NCBI RefSeq assembly: GCF_021611515.1
Contig: NZ_CP090960.1
Span: 496,001 to 560,000, forward strand
Reading direction: 5' to 3'
Source of the DNA: Mariluticola halotolerans
GTDB lineage: Bacteria; Pseudomonadota; Alphaproteobacteria; Rhizobiales; Devosiaceae
Length of the DNA stretch: 64,000 bases
The notes under the pieces were generated by a model. That model was not told where the DNA came from, ran no database searches, and worked only from the letters and a program-made list of their open reading frames with translations. Made by a program: the position numbers and the translations under genes. Positions 34,476 through 44,022 of this stretch are shown here, piece after piece (position 1 is the first letter of the stretch; each line of letters starts with the position of its first letter).

Positions 34476-34979
34476 ATGCCGACCTTACCGAAGATTATCG
34501 AACGCAGGGCGCAGCCCTATATCGGCATGCGCGGCATGGTGAGCATGGACGGGATTCCAGCCATGTTCGACCGAGCGTTCCCTTTGCTTTTCAAATGGAT
34601 GGAAGAGAACGGCATCGCTCCCGTTGGAGCGGCGTTCTGCAAATACAATTTGATAGACATGGAAGGGGAGCTCGAGCTTGAAGTCGGCGTGCCGGTGGCA
34701 ACGGCGCAGACCGGGGAGGGTGATGTTGTTGCCGGGATATTGCCTGCGGGGCGCTACGCGACCATCACGCACACAGGCCCCTACGATCAGCTCATGGACG
34801 TCAATGCGGTTCTGATCGGTTGGGCGAAGGAAACCGGCGTCATCTGGGATGCAGAGGAGACCGACAAGGGCGACCGATTCGTCTGCCGGCTCGAAATCTA
34901 TGAAACCGATCCCGGAGAGGAACCGGATCCGTCCAGATGGATAACCGAGGTGACAATCAGAATAGCTGATCGGGCGTGA
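34476..34979 (+). CDS. GyrI-like effector-binding domain protein
   Basis: The 167-residue protein resembles the stand-alone GyrI/AraC effector-binding family: IIERRAQPYIGMRGMVSMDGIPAMFDRAFPLLFKWMEENGIAPVGAAFCKYN, then ELEVGVPV and GRYATITHTGPYDQL. The family binds hydrophobic or cationic small molecules, and some members hydrolyse them. A Shine-Dalgarno AAGAGAGGAG precedes the ATG. The alpha/beta hydrolase gene overlaps its stop by 4 bp. Confidence 0.9.
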   Translation: MPTLPKIIERRAQPYIGMRGMVSMDGIPAMFDRAFPLLFKWMEENGIAPVGAAFCKYNLIDMEGELELEVGVPVATAQTGEGDVVAGILPAGRYATITHTGPYDQLMDVNAVLIGWAKETGVIWDAEETDKGDRFVCRLEIYETDPGEEPDPSRWITEVTIRIADRA

Positions 34980-35518
34980 ACATGCAGATGCGCGATATCC
35001 TTTATGTTCACGGTGCGGGCGATACCGGCGAGGCACCGAATAGTCTGTTCGGCTATATCGAGGATCACATGTCGGGCGGCTACAAGCTCCAGCGACCACA
35101 AATGCCCGAGGACGGCACGAAATGGGTCGATATGATCGCGCACCTGACCGCCCCGCTCGCGGACGACGCCATTCTGATCGGCCATTCCTTCGGCGGCTCT
35201 TGCCTGCTGCAGATGATCGCGACCCGGCAGCCGGGTATGCGTGCCGCAGGACTGGTCCTGATCGCGCCCCCTTTCTGGGGCGAGCCGGATTGGACGTATG
35301 AGGATTTCGTCTTGCCCGATGGCTTCGCCGGAACGCTGGGCGGCATGAAGGGGATATACCACCTCCACAGCCATGACGATGAGGTCGTGAATTTTTCTCA
35401 CCAGGCCGCTTACGAAAAGGCGATGCCGCAGGCGACTTATCTTGCATATGACGGTTTCGGTCATTCCTTCGACCGCGGCGACCGGGCACCGGTGCTGGAT
35501 CTGATCCGCAGCCTTTGA
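34976..35518 (+). CDS. Alpha/beta hydrolase (RBBP9-like)
   Basis: A 180-residue small hydrolase with the nucleophile elbow GHSFGG (IGHSFGGSCLL), an acid in HSHDDEVV and the histidine in FGHSFDRG. The start is taken as the GTG at 34976, overlapping the previous stop; an ATG two codons on is possible. It ends the five-gene ArsR cassette and is followed by a terminator that overlaps the end of aat. Substrate unknown; RBBP9-like hydrolases are serine hydrolases of varied use. Confidence 0.9.
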   Translation: MNMQMRDILYVHGAGDTGEAPNSLFGYIEDHMSGGYKLQRPQMPEDGTKWVDMIAHLTAPLADDAILIGHSFGGSCLLQMIATRQPGMRAAGLVLIAPPFWGEPDWTYEDFVLPDGFAGTLGGMKGIYHLHSHDDEVVNFSHQAAYEKAMPQATYLAYDGFGHSFDRGDRAPVLDLIRSL

Positions 35519-35540
35519 CGCGTTCAGTGCGTCTTTTTTT
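35517..35540 (+). terminator. Intrinsic terminator of the ArsR cassette
   Basis: A 5-bp stem GACGC / GCGTC with a 7-nt loop is followed by seven T. It begins in the hydrolase stop codon and reaches into the 3' end of the convergent aat gene. Confidence 0.6.
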
Positions 35541-36159
35541 CCAGAGCGCCGAAATCTCCGGTGTGCGTCAGCGCTTCGGCAAGCATGCGCTCATAGGTTT
35601 CGCGCGGGACTTCGATCCCGCCCATGGATTTGAGATGATCGGTGACGAACTGGGTATCAAGGAGCGTGTATCCGCCGGCATTCAGACGCTCGACGAGATG
35701 GGCCAGCGCGATTTTTGAGGCATTGGTGGCACGGTGGAACATGCTCTCACCAAAAAAAGCGCCCCCGATAGACAGTCCGTAAAGGCCGCCGACCATGGTC
35801 TCGCCGTCCCATACCTCGACTGTGTGGCAAATGCCGCGCTCAAACAGCTCTCCATAGAGCCGGATGATCGTTGCATTAATCCATGTGCTGTCGCGGTCGC
35901 TGCCGTAATTGGCGCAGCCGTGAATGGTGGTGGCAAAATCGCTGTCGACCCGGATTTCAAAGGGGCTTTGGCGGATGGTCTTGCGCAGTGATTTTGACAG
36001 ATGGAAGGTGTCGAGCGGGATAATACCCCGCTCGTCAGGAGAAACCCAGAACAGGTCCGGCGCGTCTGCATCTTCGGCCATGGGGAAAATGCCCGCCTTG
36101 TAGGCGCGCACAATCAAATCGGCGGTCAGTTCAAGCGCGAATGGATCTTCCTGTTTCAT
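35524..36159 (-). CDS. aat: Leucyl/phenylalanyl-tRNA--protein transferase
   Basis: The 211-residue protein has the Aat marks YKAGIFPMAEDADAPDLFWVSPDERGIIPLDTFHLSKSLRKTI, CHTVEVWDGETMVGGLYGLSIGGAFFGESMFH and LLDTQFVTDHLKSMGGIEVPRETYERML. It attaches Leu or Phe to N-terminal Arg or Lys of proteins, marking them for ClpAP under the N-degron rule. It lies 12 bp after accC on the same strand, the order typical of Rhizobiales. Confidence 0.96.
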   Translation of the reverse strand: MKQEDPFALELTADLIVRAYKAGIFPMAEDADAPDLFWVSPDERGIIPLDTFHLSKSLRKTIRQSPFEIRVDSDFATTIHGCANYGSDRDSTWINATIIRLYGELFERGICHTVEVWDGETMVGGLYGLSIGGAFFGESMFHRATNASKIALAHLVERLNAGGYTLLDTQFVTDHLKSMGGIEVPRETYERMLAEALTHTGDFGALEKKTH

Positions 36160-36171
36160 TGGCCCTGTTGC

Positions 36172-37518
36172 TCAGGGTTGGTTGGCCTTGAGATATTTCT
36201 CGAGCCAGTGAATGTCATAGTCACCGGAAATGATTTCCGGTTCGTCGATCAGACGCTGGAACAATGGCAGTGTGGTTTTGACGCCATCAACCACGAACTC
36301 ACCCAGGGCACGCTTCAGACGCTGCAGGCATTCGGGCCGGGTGCGGCCATGCACAATCAGCTTGCCAATGAGGCTGTCGTAATAGGGCGGGATCTTGTAG
36401 CCCTGATAAACAGCGCTATCGATGCGCACACCGACGCCGCCGGCAGGATGATAAAAGCTGATAGTGCCGGGCGAGGGGGCAAATGTCTGCGGGTCTTCGG
36501 CATTGATACGCACTTCAATGGCGTGGCCATAAAAGCTGATATCGGACTGTTTGACGCTGAGTTTCTCGCCCTGGGCTACACGGATCTGCTCATAAACGAT
36601 ATCCATATTGGTGACACGCTCGGTCACCGGATGCTCGACCTGCAGGCGGGTATTCATTTCGATGAAATAGAAATTCCCGTCTTCATAAAGGAATTCGACG
36701 GTGCCAGCGCCTGAATATTTCAGCTTGCGCATGGCGGCGGCGCAGATTTCGCCGATCTCGTCCTGTTCCTTCATGGGGACAGTCGGAGCGACCGCTTCTT
36801 CCCAGACTTTCTGATGGCGACGCTGCAAGGAGCAGTCGCGCGTGCCCAGATGCACGGCATTGCCCTGTCCGTCGCCCAGAACCTGAACTTCGATATGCCG
36901 GGGTTTGCCGAGATATTTCTCGATATAAACCGTGTCATCGCCAAAGGCTGCTTTGGCTTCTGAACGGGCGGTTGACCAGGCTGTGCTGATCTCGCCTTCG
37001 TTGAGCGCAACCTTCATGCCGCGTCCACCGCCGCCTGAAGCGGCCTTGATGAGAACGGGATAGCCGATTTCACCGGCAACCTTTTCTGCATCTGCAGCAG
37101 TGGTGACGCCGCCTTTTGAACCGGGGACGCAGGGAATGCCGAGTTCAAGCGCTGTCTTTTTGGCCGCGATCTTGTCGCCCATGATCTCGATATGGTGCGC
37201 CGAGGGGCCAATGAACGTGATCTTGTGTTCTTCCAGAATCTGGGCGAACCGCGCATTTTCCGAGAGGAAACCATAGCCGGGATGCACTGCATCCGCGCCG
37301 GTGATTTCGCAAGCTGCCATGATCGAGGGGATGTTGAGGTAGCTGTCCTTGGCCGGATTGGGGCCGATGCAGACGCTTTCGTCGGCGAGGCGGACATGCA
37401 TGGCATTGGCGTCGGCAACAGAGTGGACGGCGACCGTCTGGATGCCAAGCTCCTTGCAGGCACGCAGGATGCGCAGTGCAATTTCGCCTCTGTTCGCGAT
37501 CAAGACCTTGGAGAACAT
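36172..37518 (-). CDS. accC: Acetyl-CoA carboxylase biotin carboxylase subunit
   Basis: The 448-residue enzyme starts MFSKVLIANRGEIALRILRACKELG and has the ATP-grasp glycine loop GGGGRGMK, the catalytic region (FIEMNTRLQVEHPVTE) and ADANAMHVRLADE. It carboxylates the biotin of AccB with ATP and bicarbonate, the first step of malonyl-CoA formation. It follows accB by 12 bp on the same strand. The length is normal. Confidence 0.97.
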   Translation of the reverse strand: MFSKVLIANRGEIALRILRACKELGIQTVAVHSVADANAMHVRLADESVCIGPNPAKDSYLNIPSIMAACEITGADAVHPGYGFLSENARFAQILEEHKITFIGPSAHHIEIMGDKIAAKKTALELGIPCVPGSKGGVTTAADAEKVAGEIGYPVLIKAASGGGGRGMKVALNEGEISTAWSTARSEAKAAFGDDTVYIEKYLGKPRHIEVQVLGDGQGNAVHLGTRDCSLQRRHQKVWEEAVAPTVPMKEQDEIGEICAAAMRKLKYSGAGTVEFLYEDGNFYFIEMNTRLQVEHPVTERVTNMDIVYEQIRVAQGEKLSVKQSDISFYGHAIEVRINAEDPQTFAPSPGTISFYHPAGGVGVRIDSAVYQGYKIPPYYDSLIGKLIVHGRTRPECLQRLKRALGEFVVDGVKTTLPLFQRLIDEPEIISGDYDIHWLEKYLKANQP

Positions 37519-37530
37519 ATTCCCTAATCC

Positions 37531-38007
37531 TTATTCGATGACGACGAGCGGCTCGCCATATTCGACGGGCTGTGCGTCTTCAACGAGGATGCGGGTAATG
37601 GTGCCGGATTTATGGGCCGGAATCTGGTTCATGGTCTTCATCGCTTCGATGATGAGCACGGTCTGGCCTTCACTGACCTTGGTGCCCACTTCAACAAAGG
37701 CTTTCGCGCCGGGTTCGGGGGCCATATAGGCCGTGCCAACCATTGGTGAGGTCAGGGCACCGGGATTGGTCGCAAGATCTTCTGCAACAGGTGCAGGGGC
37801 GGCGGCGGGTGCTGCCGCAGGGGCTCCCGGTGCCGGCATAGCCTGCATGGGTGCTGCCATTTGCATCACTTCCTTCGATGCGAAGGACCGGGTGACACGA
37901 ACGCGGAACTCTTCCCGCTCGATCTCGATTTCCGCGAGATCCTGTTCGTTCAAAAGTTCGGCAATGGCGCGGATCAGATCTTGATCCACCTGGGATGCCT
38001 TAGTCAT
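37531..38007 (-). CDS. accB: Acetyl-CoA carboxylase biotin carboxyl carrier protein
   Basis: The start giving [19 protein letters not shown] follows AGGGAGGCAGAAAAT; 158 residues. An Ala/Pro-rich linker ([20 protein letters not shown]) joins the N-terminal part to the biotinyl domain, where EAMKTMNQ carries the biotin lysine. It is the carrier for AccC and the carboxyltransferase. The operon order aroQ, accB, accC, aat on this strand is the typical one. Confidence 0.97.
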   Translation of the reverse strand: MTKASQVDQDLIRAIAELLNEQDLAEIEIEREEFRVRVTRSFASKEVMQMAAPMQAMPAPGAPAAAPAAAPAPVAEDLATNPGALTSPMVGTAYMAPEPGAKAFVEVGTKVSEGQTVLIIEAMKTMNQIPAHKSGTITRILVEDAQPVEYGEPLVVIE

Positions 38008-38033
38008 ATTTTCTGCCTCCCTGGGCAACACAT

Positions 38034-38480
38034 TTACGCGGCTTTTGACAGCCGCTCGGCCAGTGCAACAAGGGCCAGCTTATAGCCAACGGGCCCAAGC
38101 CCGCAAATAACCCCGGCTGCCACCGCTGATACATAGGAATGGTGACGGAAGCGCTCGCGCGCATGAATATTGGTCAGATGCACCTCAACCACAGGCATGT
38201 CCGCAATGCGCAAGGCATCATGGATGGCCACGGATGTGTGCGAATAGGCGGCGGGATTGATGACGATGGCATCAAAATTGCCGCGTGCCTGCTGAATCCA
38301 GGTGACGAGTTCACCCTCAAGGTTGGATTGGCGGAAATCCACGGACAATCCAAGGTTTTTCCCCTCGGATGAGCACATGGCCTCGATATCCGCCAGTGTG
38401 TCCGAACCATAGGTTTCAGGCTCGCGCAAGCCGAGCATGTTGAGGTTCGGGCCGTTGAGAACAAGGATACGTTTGGCCAT
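38034..38480 (-). CDS. aroQ: 3-dehydroquinate dehydratase, type II
   Basis: The start giving [25 protein letters not shown] yields 148 residues; upstream codons to 38519 have no likeness. The active-site loop ([14 protein letters not shown] with its Arg and Tyr), [16 protein letters not shown] with the catalytic His, and [20 protein letters not shown] are all present. It converts 3-dehydroquinate to 3-dehydroshikimate in the shikimate pathway. It lies 26 bp upstream of accB. Confidence 0.97.
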   Translation of the reverse strand: MAKRILVLNGPNLNMLGLREPETYGSDTLADIEAMCSSEGKNLGLSVDFRQSNLEGELVTWIQQARGNFDAIVINPAAYSHTSVAIHDALRIADMPVVEVHLTNIHARERFRHHSYVSAVAAGVICGLGPVGYKLALVALAERLSKAA

Positions 38481-38587
38481 GGTTCCGCTTTCTAACATTG
38501 CCGCCAGTGGGCAACGCAAGCTGCACTATACGAAATGCACCGAAAAGGCAAAGCCCGCAGGCGGGTTTTGTGCCGTTCTGGCGCTGT

Positions 38588-39430
38588 TTATCCGTCGCAA
38601 ATCGTACTGCCGCAGGCGCGAAGGTTGGCAATGCGCTCTTTGAGCGCTTCCAGCCCGATGGCCCCGGGGATAACTTCGTCGCCCAGAATATAGGTGGGCG
38701 TGCCTGTCGTGCCCACGGCCTGGGCGATTTCATAGGATCGCTGGATAATCTCGTTGATCTCTTCAGACTGTGCATCCAGTTCGAGGCTGACCCGGCTCAA
38801 CCCCTGGGCTTCGGCGGCATCAAGTGCGCTTTCCTTGGTAATTTTGCCACGGCTGGTGAAGAGAGTGGAGTGGAAGGTCCAGTAATCAATGCCCGCTTTG
38901 TGCGCTGCCAGCGCAATCCGAGCGGCCTCAACCGATTCCTGCGACAGGATCGGGAATTCCTTGAGAATGATTTTCAGATTGGGATCGCTGTCGAGCAGCT
39001 CTGCCATGTCGGGCATTGCAGAACGGCAATAAGAGCAATTGTAGTCGAACATTTCGACCAGCGTGACATCACCGTCAGGATTGCCGAGCACGATCTCATC
39101 AGGGTTGTTGTAGATCTGGTCCTGCATCGAGGCGATTGCCGTGCGCGCTTTGACAGCGTCTTCCTTGCGGATTTCAGTTTGCAGCGCGGCCGAGACCCGT
39201 TCAAGGATACGTGGATTGGATATGAGGTAGGATTCGATCATTGGGTGCAACGTCGCGGCATCGACCTCGGCAACCGACATCGGCGCGTCGTTTTCGGTCA
39301 GCATGTCGCTGACGATGGCGCGCACCTCGGTGGCGTCAAGGCCGGGTTCAGTCTGCGTATATATGCTGGTTGCCAGGCCACCGGCCAAAGCGGCGATAAC
39401 GGCAACAAGTGGAAGAGTGAGACGCGACAT
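38588..39430 (-). CDS. DsbA family thiol oxidoreductase (Com1-like)
   Basis: The start giving MSRLTLPLVAVIAALAGGLATSIY is an N-terminal signal anchor; 280 residues. The thioredoxin part holds the active site FDYNCSYCRSA and the cis-Pro loop TTGTPTYILG. An N-terminal helical stretch (about residues 30-90) resembles the ScsC/Com1-type extension that may form oligomers. It probably acts in periplasmic disulfide formation or isomerisation. It lies 107 bp upstream of aroQ, a common neighbour in this order. Confidence 0.93.
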   Translation of the reverse strand: MSRLTLPLVAVIAALAGGLATSIYTQTEPGLDATEVRAIVSDMLTENDAPMSVAEVDAATLHPMIESYLISNPRILERVSAALQTEIRKEDAVKARTAIASMQDQIYNNPDEIVLGNPDGDVTLVEMFDYNCSYCRSAMPDMAELLDSDPNLKIILKEFPILSQESVEAARIALAAHKAGIDYWTFHSTLFTSRGKITKESALDAAEAQGLSRVSLELDAQSEEINEIIQRSYEIAQAVGTTGTPTYILGDEVIPGAIGLEALKERIANLRACGSTICDG

Positions 39431-39640
39431 TGGGAACTCCGAGGAAAAATCAGTGCGACAAGCGCTAGCAGGCAAGCCTTAACATTATATCATTGGCGTG
39501 GACCAGAATGTCGGGCTTGTGATCAATTCTTCTTGTGTCGGGCAAAGTGTCACGGCCGCGCGGAAATGGACTTTGCCCTGCGATCGGGGGTACACGCCCG
39601 GGGAGTGCCCCCCGTGACGCGTGCAAGATGAGTTGGAAAA

Positions 39641-40798
39641 TTGACGACCGATAATCCCCTGAGCGGCCTGAAACCTTTTCACGCCATGGAAATTCTGGCG
39701 GAGGCCAAGCGTTTGGAGGCTGAAGGGGTTGAGGTTTCGCACCTTGAGGTTGGTGAACCGGGCATGCCGCCAGCGCCTGCAGTGGTTGCCGCGGTGGAAG
39801 CCGTTTTATCGGAGCCGCAACGCTATACGCATGCCAAGGGCCAGGTCGAATTGCGGCAGGGCCTTAGCGCCTATTACGCAGACCTGCACGGGGTTGCCGT
39901 TGATCCAGAGCGGATCATCGTGACGACGGGATCATCAGCGGGCTTTCTGCTGGCCTTTCTGGCGGGATTTGAAAAAGGGGCGCGTATCGCGGTGACCCGG
40001 CCCGGCTATCCCGCTTATCTCAATATTCTGGAGGCGCTGGGGTTTGAAGCGGTGGAAATCGTGCTGCGCCCCGAAAATGGCTGGCGTTTATCTGCCGAAG
40101 ACATCGCGGCGGCGCATGCTGCAAAGCCTTTTGCGGGGCTGTTGTTTGCCAGTCCGGCCAATCCCACAGGTGCTGTGGTTTCCCGTCCTGCGCTGGCGGA
40201 AATCGTGGCCACTTGCGCAAGGCTGGGTATTCAGTTGATTTCCGATGAGATCTATCACGGGCTTGATTATACCGGCCCGTCGGTCAGCGCTGCGGAATTC
40301 AGTACGGATTCCATCATCGTGAACAGTTTCTCGAAATATCATTGCATGACCGGCTGGCGGATGGGTTGGCTGGTTTTGCCTGAAGTACTGGTGCGCCGGA
40401 CCGAGATTTTGCAGCAGAACATGTTCATTTCCGCGCCAACCCTCAGTCAGGTGGCGGCACGGGCGGCACTTGAGTCCCGGGATTATGCGGAAGTGCAGAA
40501 GGCACGTTATGCGAAAAACCGGATGCTGTTGACGCGCGGGCTTACAGCGCTCGGGTTTGGCGGAGTCAGCGAGAGTGACGGGGCGTTCTACGCGTATGCC
40601 GATGCTTCGGCCTTTACCAATGACACGATGGATTTTTGTCAACGCCTGCTGCGGGAAGCTGGCGTGGCAGCGACGCCTGGGGTGGATTTCGACCGGGTGA
40701 GTGGTCACCGTTTTGTCCGGTTTTCCTTCGCCGGGTCGAAGGAGACGCTGCAAGCGGCGCTCGAAAAAATGGCCGGGTTTCTAGCCCGGCCATCCTGA
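39641..40798 (+). CDS. Pyridoxal phosphate-dependent aminotransferase, class I/II
   Basis: The TTG at 39641 gives 385 residues (MTTDNPLSGLKPFHAMEILAEAKRLEAEG); no earlier ATG fits, and an internal ATG at residue 16 is the other choice. Fold type I marks are HLEVGEPGMPPAPAV, TTGSSAGFLLAFLA, FASPANPTGAV and the PLP lysine in NSFSKYHCMTGWRMGW. The substrate, probably an amino acid, is not defined by sequence. Its 3' end contains the terminator of the convergent rne gene. Confidence 0.92.
   Translation: MTTDNPLSGLKPFHAMEILAEAKRLEAEGVEVSHLEVGEPGMPPAPAVVAAVEAVLSEPQRYTHAKGQVELRQGLSAYYADLHGVAVDPERIIVTTGSSAGFLLAFLAGFEKGARIAVTRPGYPAYLNILEALGFEAVEIVLRPENGWRLSAEDIAAAHAAKPFAGLLFASPANPTGAVVSRPALAEIVATCARLGIQLISDEIYHGLDYTGPSVSAAEFSTDSIIVNSFSKYHCMTGWRMGWLVLPEVLVRRTEILQQNMFISAPTLSQVAARAALESRDYAEVQKARYAKNRMLLTRGLTALGFGGVSESDGAFYAYADASAFTNDTMDFCQRLLREAGVAATPGVDFDRVSGHRFVRFSFAGSKETLQAALEKMAGFLARPS
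40764..40793 (-). terminator. Intrinsic terminator of rne, inside the aminotransferase 3' end
   Basis: On the minus strand a perfect 9-bp stem (ATGGCCGGG, 7-nt loop, CCCGGCCAT) is followed by six T. It lies 25 bp beyond the rne stop and within the last codons of the convergent gene. Confidence 0.85.
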
Positions 40799-40817
40799 TT
40801 CTCAAAAAATTCCGGTT

Positions 40818-43469
40818 TTAGCCGAAGAAGCCTTTTTGCCACCAACCGGCCTTGCGCGGTTTTTCATCAGCCTTTTCGGGTTCTGCGGCCGATGAGGTGA
40901 CGACAATACCCTCGTCAGGAATTTCCTTCTTGGGCCGGCGTGTCCGCGGCTTTGCCTTGGCTTTTGGCTCCGCATCTTCTGCAGGCGCAGCTTCAGGCTC
41001 TGCTTTTGCAGCGACGGGTTCCGCAACGGTTTCGGGCGCGGCCACGTCAGCGGCGGCGGTTTCCGGTGCTGCTTCAGCAGGCGTTGCCTCGGCCGGGGCG
41101 GCTTCGGAGTCGTCGGTTTTTTTCCGGCGGGTTCGGCGCGGCTTTTTGGCCGGCTTTTCAGCTTCCGCTGGTGCGGTTTCTGCCGGGGGTGCGGCGTCGG
41201 TTGCAGCTTCGGCCGGTGCCGGTTCTTCAGCCGGTTGGGCAGGAGTGGCATCCAGTTCCGCTGCGGCTTCTGCCACAGGCGCGGTTTCCTCGGTCGTGGT
41301 TACAACCGTTGCAGGGGCCGAGTTGTCGCCTTCGACGCTTGCCATGGCGGCGCTATCGGAGCTTCCATCATCGCCATTTTCCTGGTTCTCGCCATCAGGG
41401 CCAGTGCCCCGACGGTTGCGGCGACCACCACGGCGGCCACGGCGGCGGCGCTTGCGTGGTTCTTCCTCGCCATCCTGCTCACTGGCTTCGCCGACCTGTG
41501 CCTCGCCGCCATTGCTTTCTTCAGCAGCAGTATCGCCATTGCCGTCTTCGCCATTTTGGGCGGAACGGGTGTTACCGTCTTCGTTGTCACGGCGATTGCG
41601 GTTGCGACCACCCCGACGGCGACGGCGGCGGGCCGGCTGCTCGCCGTTTTCGGCGTCGCTGGTTTCAGCGGCGGCGGCCTCATCGTCTTCTTCTGACGGT
41701 GCAGCTGCTTCAGCGGCGGCGTCGAGAGCTGCCATTTCGGCGGCATCAACGCTGATCGGCGCACGGCTGCCTGTATGGGCATGGGCACGGGCTTCGCCGC
41801 GCTCAATGTTGAAGTGGCTGCCGGCCAGCTTTGGATCTGCGGTCACGGTGATCGACAGATTGTATTTCGCTTCAATCTCGCTCAGTGCATCGCGCTTGGC
41901 GTTGAGAATATAAAGTGCCACATCCATGGGCACCTTGACGTTGATTGAATTGCCCGGCTTGCGCAGGACATGATCTTCGATGGCGCGCATGACCATGAGC
42001 GACAGGCTTTCGACCGAACGGACGATGCCGGCACCCTGACAGGTCGGGCAGACATGGGTGGAGCTTTCCAGAACCCCGAAGCGCATGCGCTGGCGGCTCA
42101 TCTCCATCAGACCGAAATGGCTGATGCGGCCAACCTGGATGCGGGCGCGATCATCGCGCAAGGCATCTTTCAGGCGGCGTTCAACCAGACGGGTGGAGCG
42201 CTTTTCCATCATGTCGATGAAATCGATGACGATCAGGCCGGCCAGATCGCGCAGACGCAGCTGACGGGCCACTTCATCGGCGGCTTCCAGATTGGTCTGG
42301 AGCGCTGTGTCCTCGATATTGTGTTCTTTTGTCGCCCGGCCCGAGTTCACGTCGATGGAAACGAGCGCTTCTGTGGGATTGATGACGATATAGCCGCCGG
42401 AGGGCAGGGTGACCTGCGGCGAGAACATGGAATCGAGCTGCGATTCCACGTTATATTTCGAGAAAATCGGCTGATCTTCCTTGTAGCCCTGCACATTCTT
42501 GGCATGGCTCGGCATGATCATGCGCATGAAGTCCTTGGCTTCGCGATAGGCCTCGTCGCCCGCGACCCAGACTTCGTTGATATCCTTGTTGTAGAGATCG
42601 CGAATTGTCCGCTTGATCAGGCTGCCTTCCTCGTAAACGAGGCTGGGCGCCGATGATTTCAGCGTCAGGTTGCGCACATTCTCCCAAAGACGCAGCAGAT
42701 ATTCGAAGTCACGCTTGACCTCGGCCTTGGTACGAGAGGCACCGGCTGTGCGCAGGATAATCCCCATGCCCTGCGGCACTTCGAGATCTCCGGCGATTTC
42801 CTTCAGGCGCTTGCGATCCGAGGCATTGGTGATCTTGCGGGAGATGCCGCCGCCACGGGCGGTATTGGGCATCAGCACAGAATAGCGGCCGGCGAGCGAC
42901 AGATAGGTCGTCAGAGCCGCGCCCTTGTTGCCGCGCTCTTCCTTCACTACCTGGATCAGCATGACCTGACGGCGCTTGATGACTTCCTGGATTTTGTAAC
43001 GGCGGGCGAGGTTTTTCTTGCGCTCGGGCATTTCCTCAAGCGCGTCGGCACCACCGACATGTTCAACCGTCTGGTCGCTTGCGGGATGGTCATCGTCGCC
43101 ATTGTTGTCGTCGTCGCTGTGGTCTTCGTCACCTGCGTCGGCGGCTTCGGGCAAATCGGCCATCTCGTCGGCGTGTTCGTCATGCTCTTCATCTGCGAGC
43201 AGGGCTTCACGGTCGGCGACAGGGATCTGGTAATAGTCGGGATGAATTTCCGAGAAAGCGAGGAAGCCATGCCGGTTGCCGCCATATTCGACGAAAGCGG
43301 CCTGCAATGAAGGTTCTACCCGCGTGACTTTTGCCAGATAGATATTGCCCCGCAGCTGACGCCGTGCGGCAGATTCAAAGTCAAATTCCTCGAGACGGTT
43401 GCCGCTCGTGACGACAATACGCGTTTCTTCCGGGTGGGTGGCATCCACCAGCATTCTTTTCGTTGCCAT
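40818..43469 (-). CDS. rne: Ribonuclease E/G family endoribonuclease
   Basis: The 883-residue protein begins MATKRMLVDATHPEETRIVV. The S1 domain (about 35-125) has a long acidic insert (DEEHDEHADEMADLPEAADA and a run of Asp/Asn), usual in Rhizobiales. Catalytic acid residues lie in VSIDVNSGRATKEHNIEDTALQTN and GLIVIDFIDM; the zinc link is CPTCQGAGIV. The C-terminal 300 residues are low-complexity: Arg-rich RNA-binding stretches and Ala/Glu/Pro-rich parts ending AGWWQKGFFG, the degradosome scaffold. It starts mRNA decay and rRNA/tRNA processing. A 550-bp upstream region separates it from the divergent amidase gene. Confidence 0.96.
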   Translation of the reverse strand: MATKRMLVDATHPEETRIVVTSGNRLEEFDFESAARRQLRGNIYLAKVTRVEPSLQAAFVEYGGNRHGFLAFSEIHPDYYQIPVADREALLADEEHDEHADEMADLPEAADAGDEDHSDDDNNGDDDHPASDQTVEHVGGADALEEMPERKKNLARRYKIQEVIKRRQVMLIQVVKEERGNKGAALTTYLSLAGRYSVLMPNTARGGGISRKITNASDRKRLKEIAGDLEVPQGMGIILRTAGASRTKAEVKRDFEYLLRLWENVRNLTLKSSAPSLVYEEGSLIKRTIRDLYNKDINEVWVAGDEAYREAKDFMRMIMPSHAKNVQGYKEDQPIFSKYNVESQLDSMFSPQVTLPSGGYIVINPTEALVSIDVNSGRATKEHNIEDTALQTNLEAADEVARQLRLRDLAGLIVIDFIDMMEKRSTRLVERRLKDALRDDRARIQVGRISHFGLMEMSRQRMRFGVLESSTHVCPTCQGAGIVRSVESLSLMVMRAIEDHVLRKPGNSINVKVPMDVALYILNAKRDALSEIEAKYNLSITVTADPKLAGSHFNIERGEARAHAHTGSRAPISVDAAEMAALDAAAEAAAPSEEDDEAAAAETSDAENGEQPARRRRRRGGRNRNRRDNEDGNTRSAQNGEDGNGDTAAEESNGGEAQVGEASEQDGEEEPRKRRRRGRRGGRRNRRGTGPDGENQENGDDGSSDSAAMASVEGDNSAPATVVTTTEETAPVAEAAAELDATPAQPAEEPAPAEAATDAAPPAETAPAEAEKPAKKPRRTRRKKTDDSEAAPAEATPAEAAPETAAADVAAPETVAEPVAAKAEPEAAPAEDAEPKAKAKPRTRRPKKEIPDEGIVVTSSAAEPEKADEKPRKAGWWQKGFFG

Positions 43470-44022
43470 AAAAATTTACTCCACGTCGTCGCGCGCCGGC
43501 CATACGGGTTCTGAATAAACAGACCCTGGTCAAGGCGCCATGCGAGACGAATCGTTCTGATGATAGGGCGCGTTCCGCGCCGGTGAGGGAACAGAGGGGG
43601 ACGTGGCGTGGGCGAACAGGCTTTGCTGTTTCGCGCATTTTTTCCTTCACGCTCATCCGGCTCCATCCTTTTTCGGGCAATGTGTTATGCAATATTTGCC
43701 ATTACCCTCCGGTCCGTTTTCGAACCGAAATTCTACTACAGGCGCTGTTTTTTGCCGCCTTTTCAAAGAGATAGTCCAGCACTAAGGCTTTGTGGACTTC
43801 CCTTGGACCTATATGAGATATCATGTGCCAATCTGGGCATTTCAAGCTCACGGCCGCCAAGCGAAACTTTGCCTCGCCTTCTGCCTTTAGGGGGCTTAAG
43901 CCAAATTGGCAACAAGAAAGTCATAAGTGCTTACCTTGCCGGGACTTTTGGACCTCATTTATTTGTTTATTGACGGGCGGTGCATGTTAGGGCTGCCTTT
44001 CTGACGAAGCGAATCACGTAAT
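43470..44022. other. Divergent upstream region of rne and the amidase gene
   Basis: No coding frame here is convincing. The length suits the long 5' leader that rne messages have for autoregulation. No clear promoter pair could be assigned on either strand. Confidence 0.4.

Noticed and set aside
40852-41913. Plus-strand Ala/Ser-rich frame of 353 codons opposite the RNase E C-terminus
   Set aside because: The low-complexity C-terminal scaffold of RNase E creates long open mirror frames; nothing else supports a gene.
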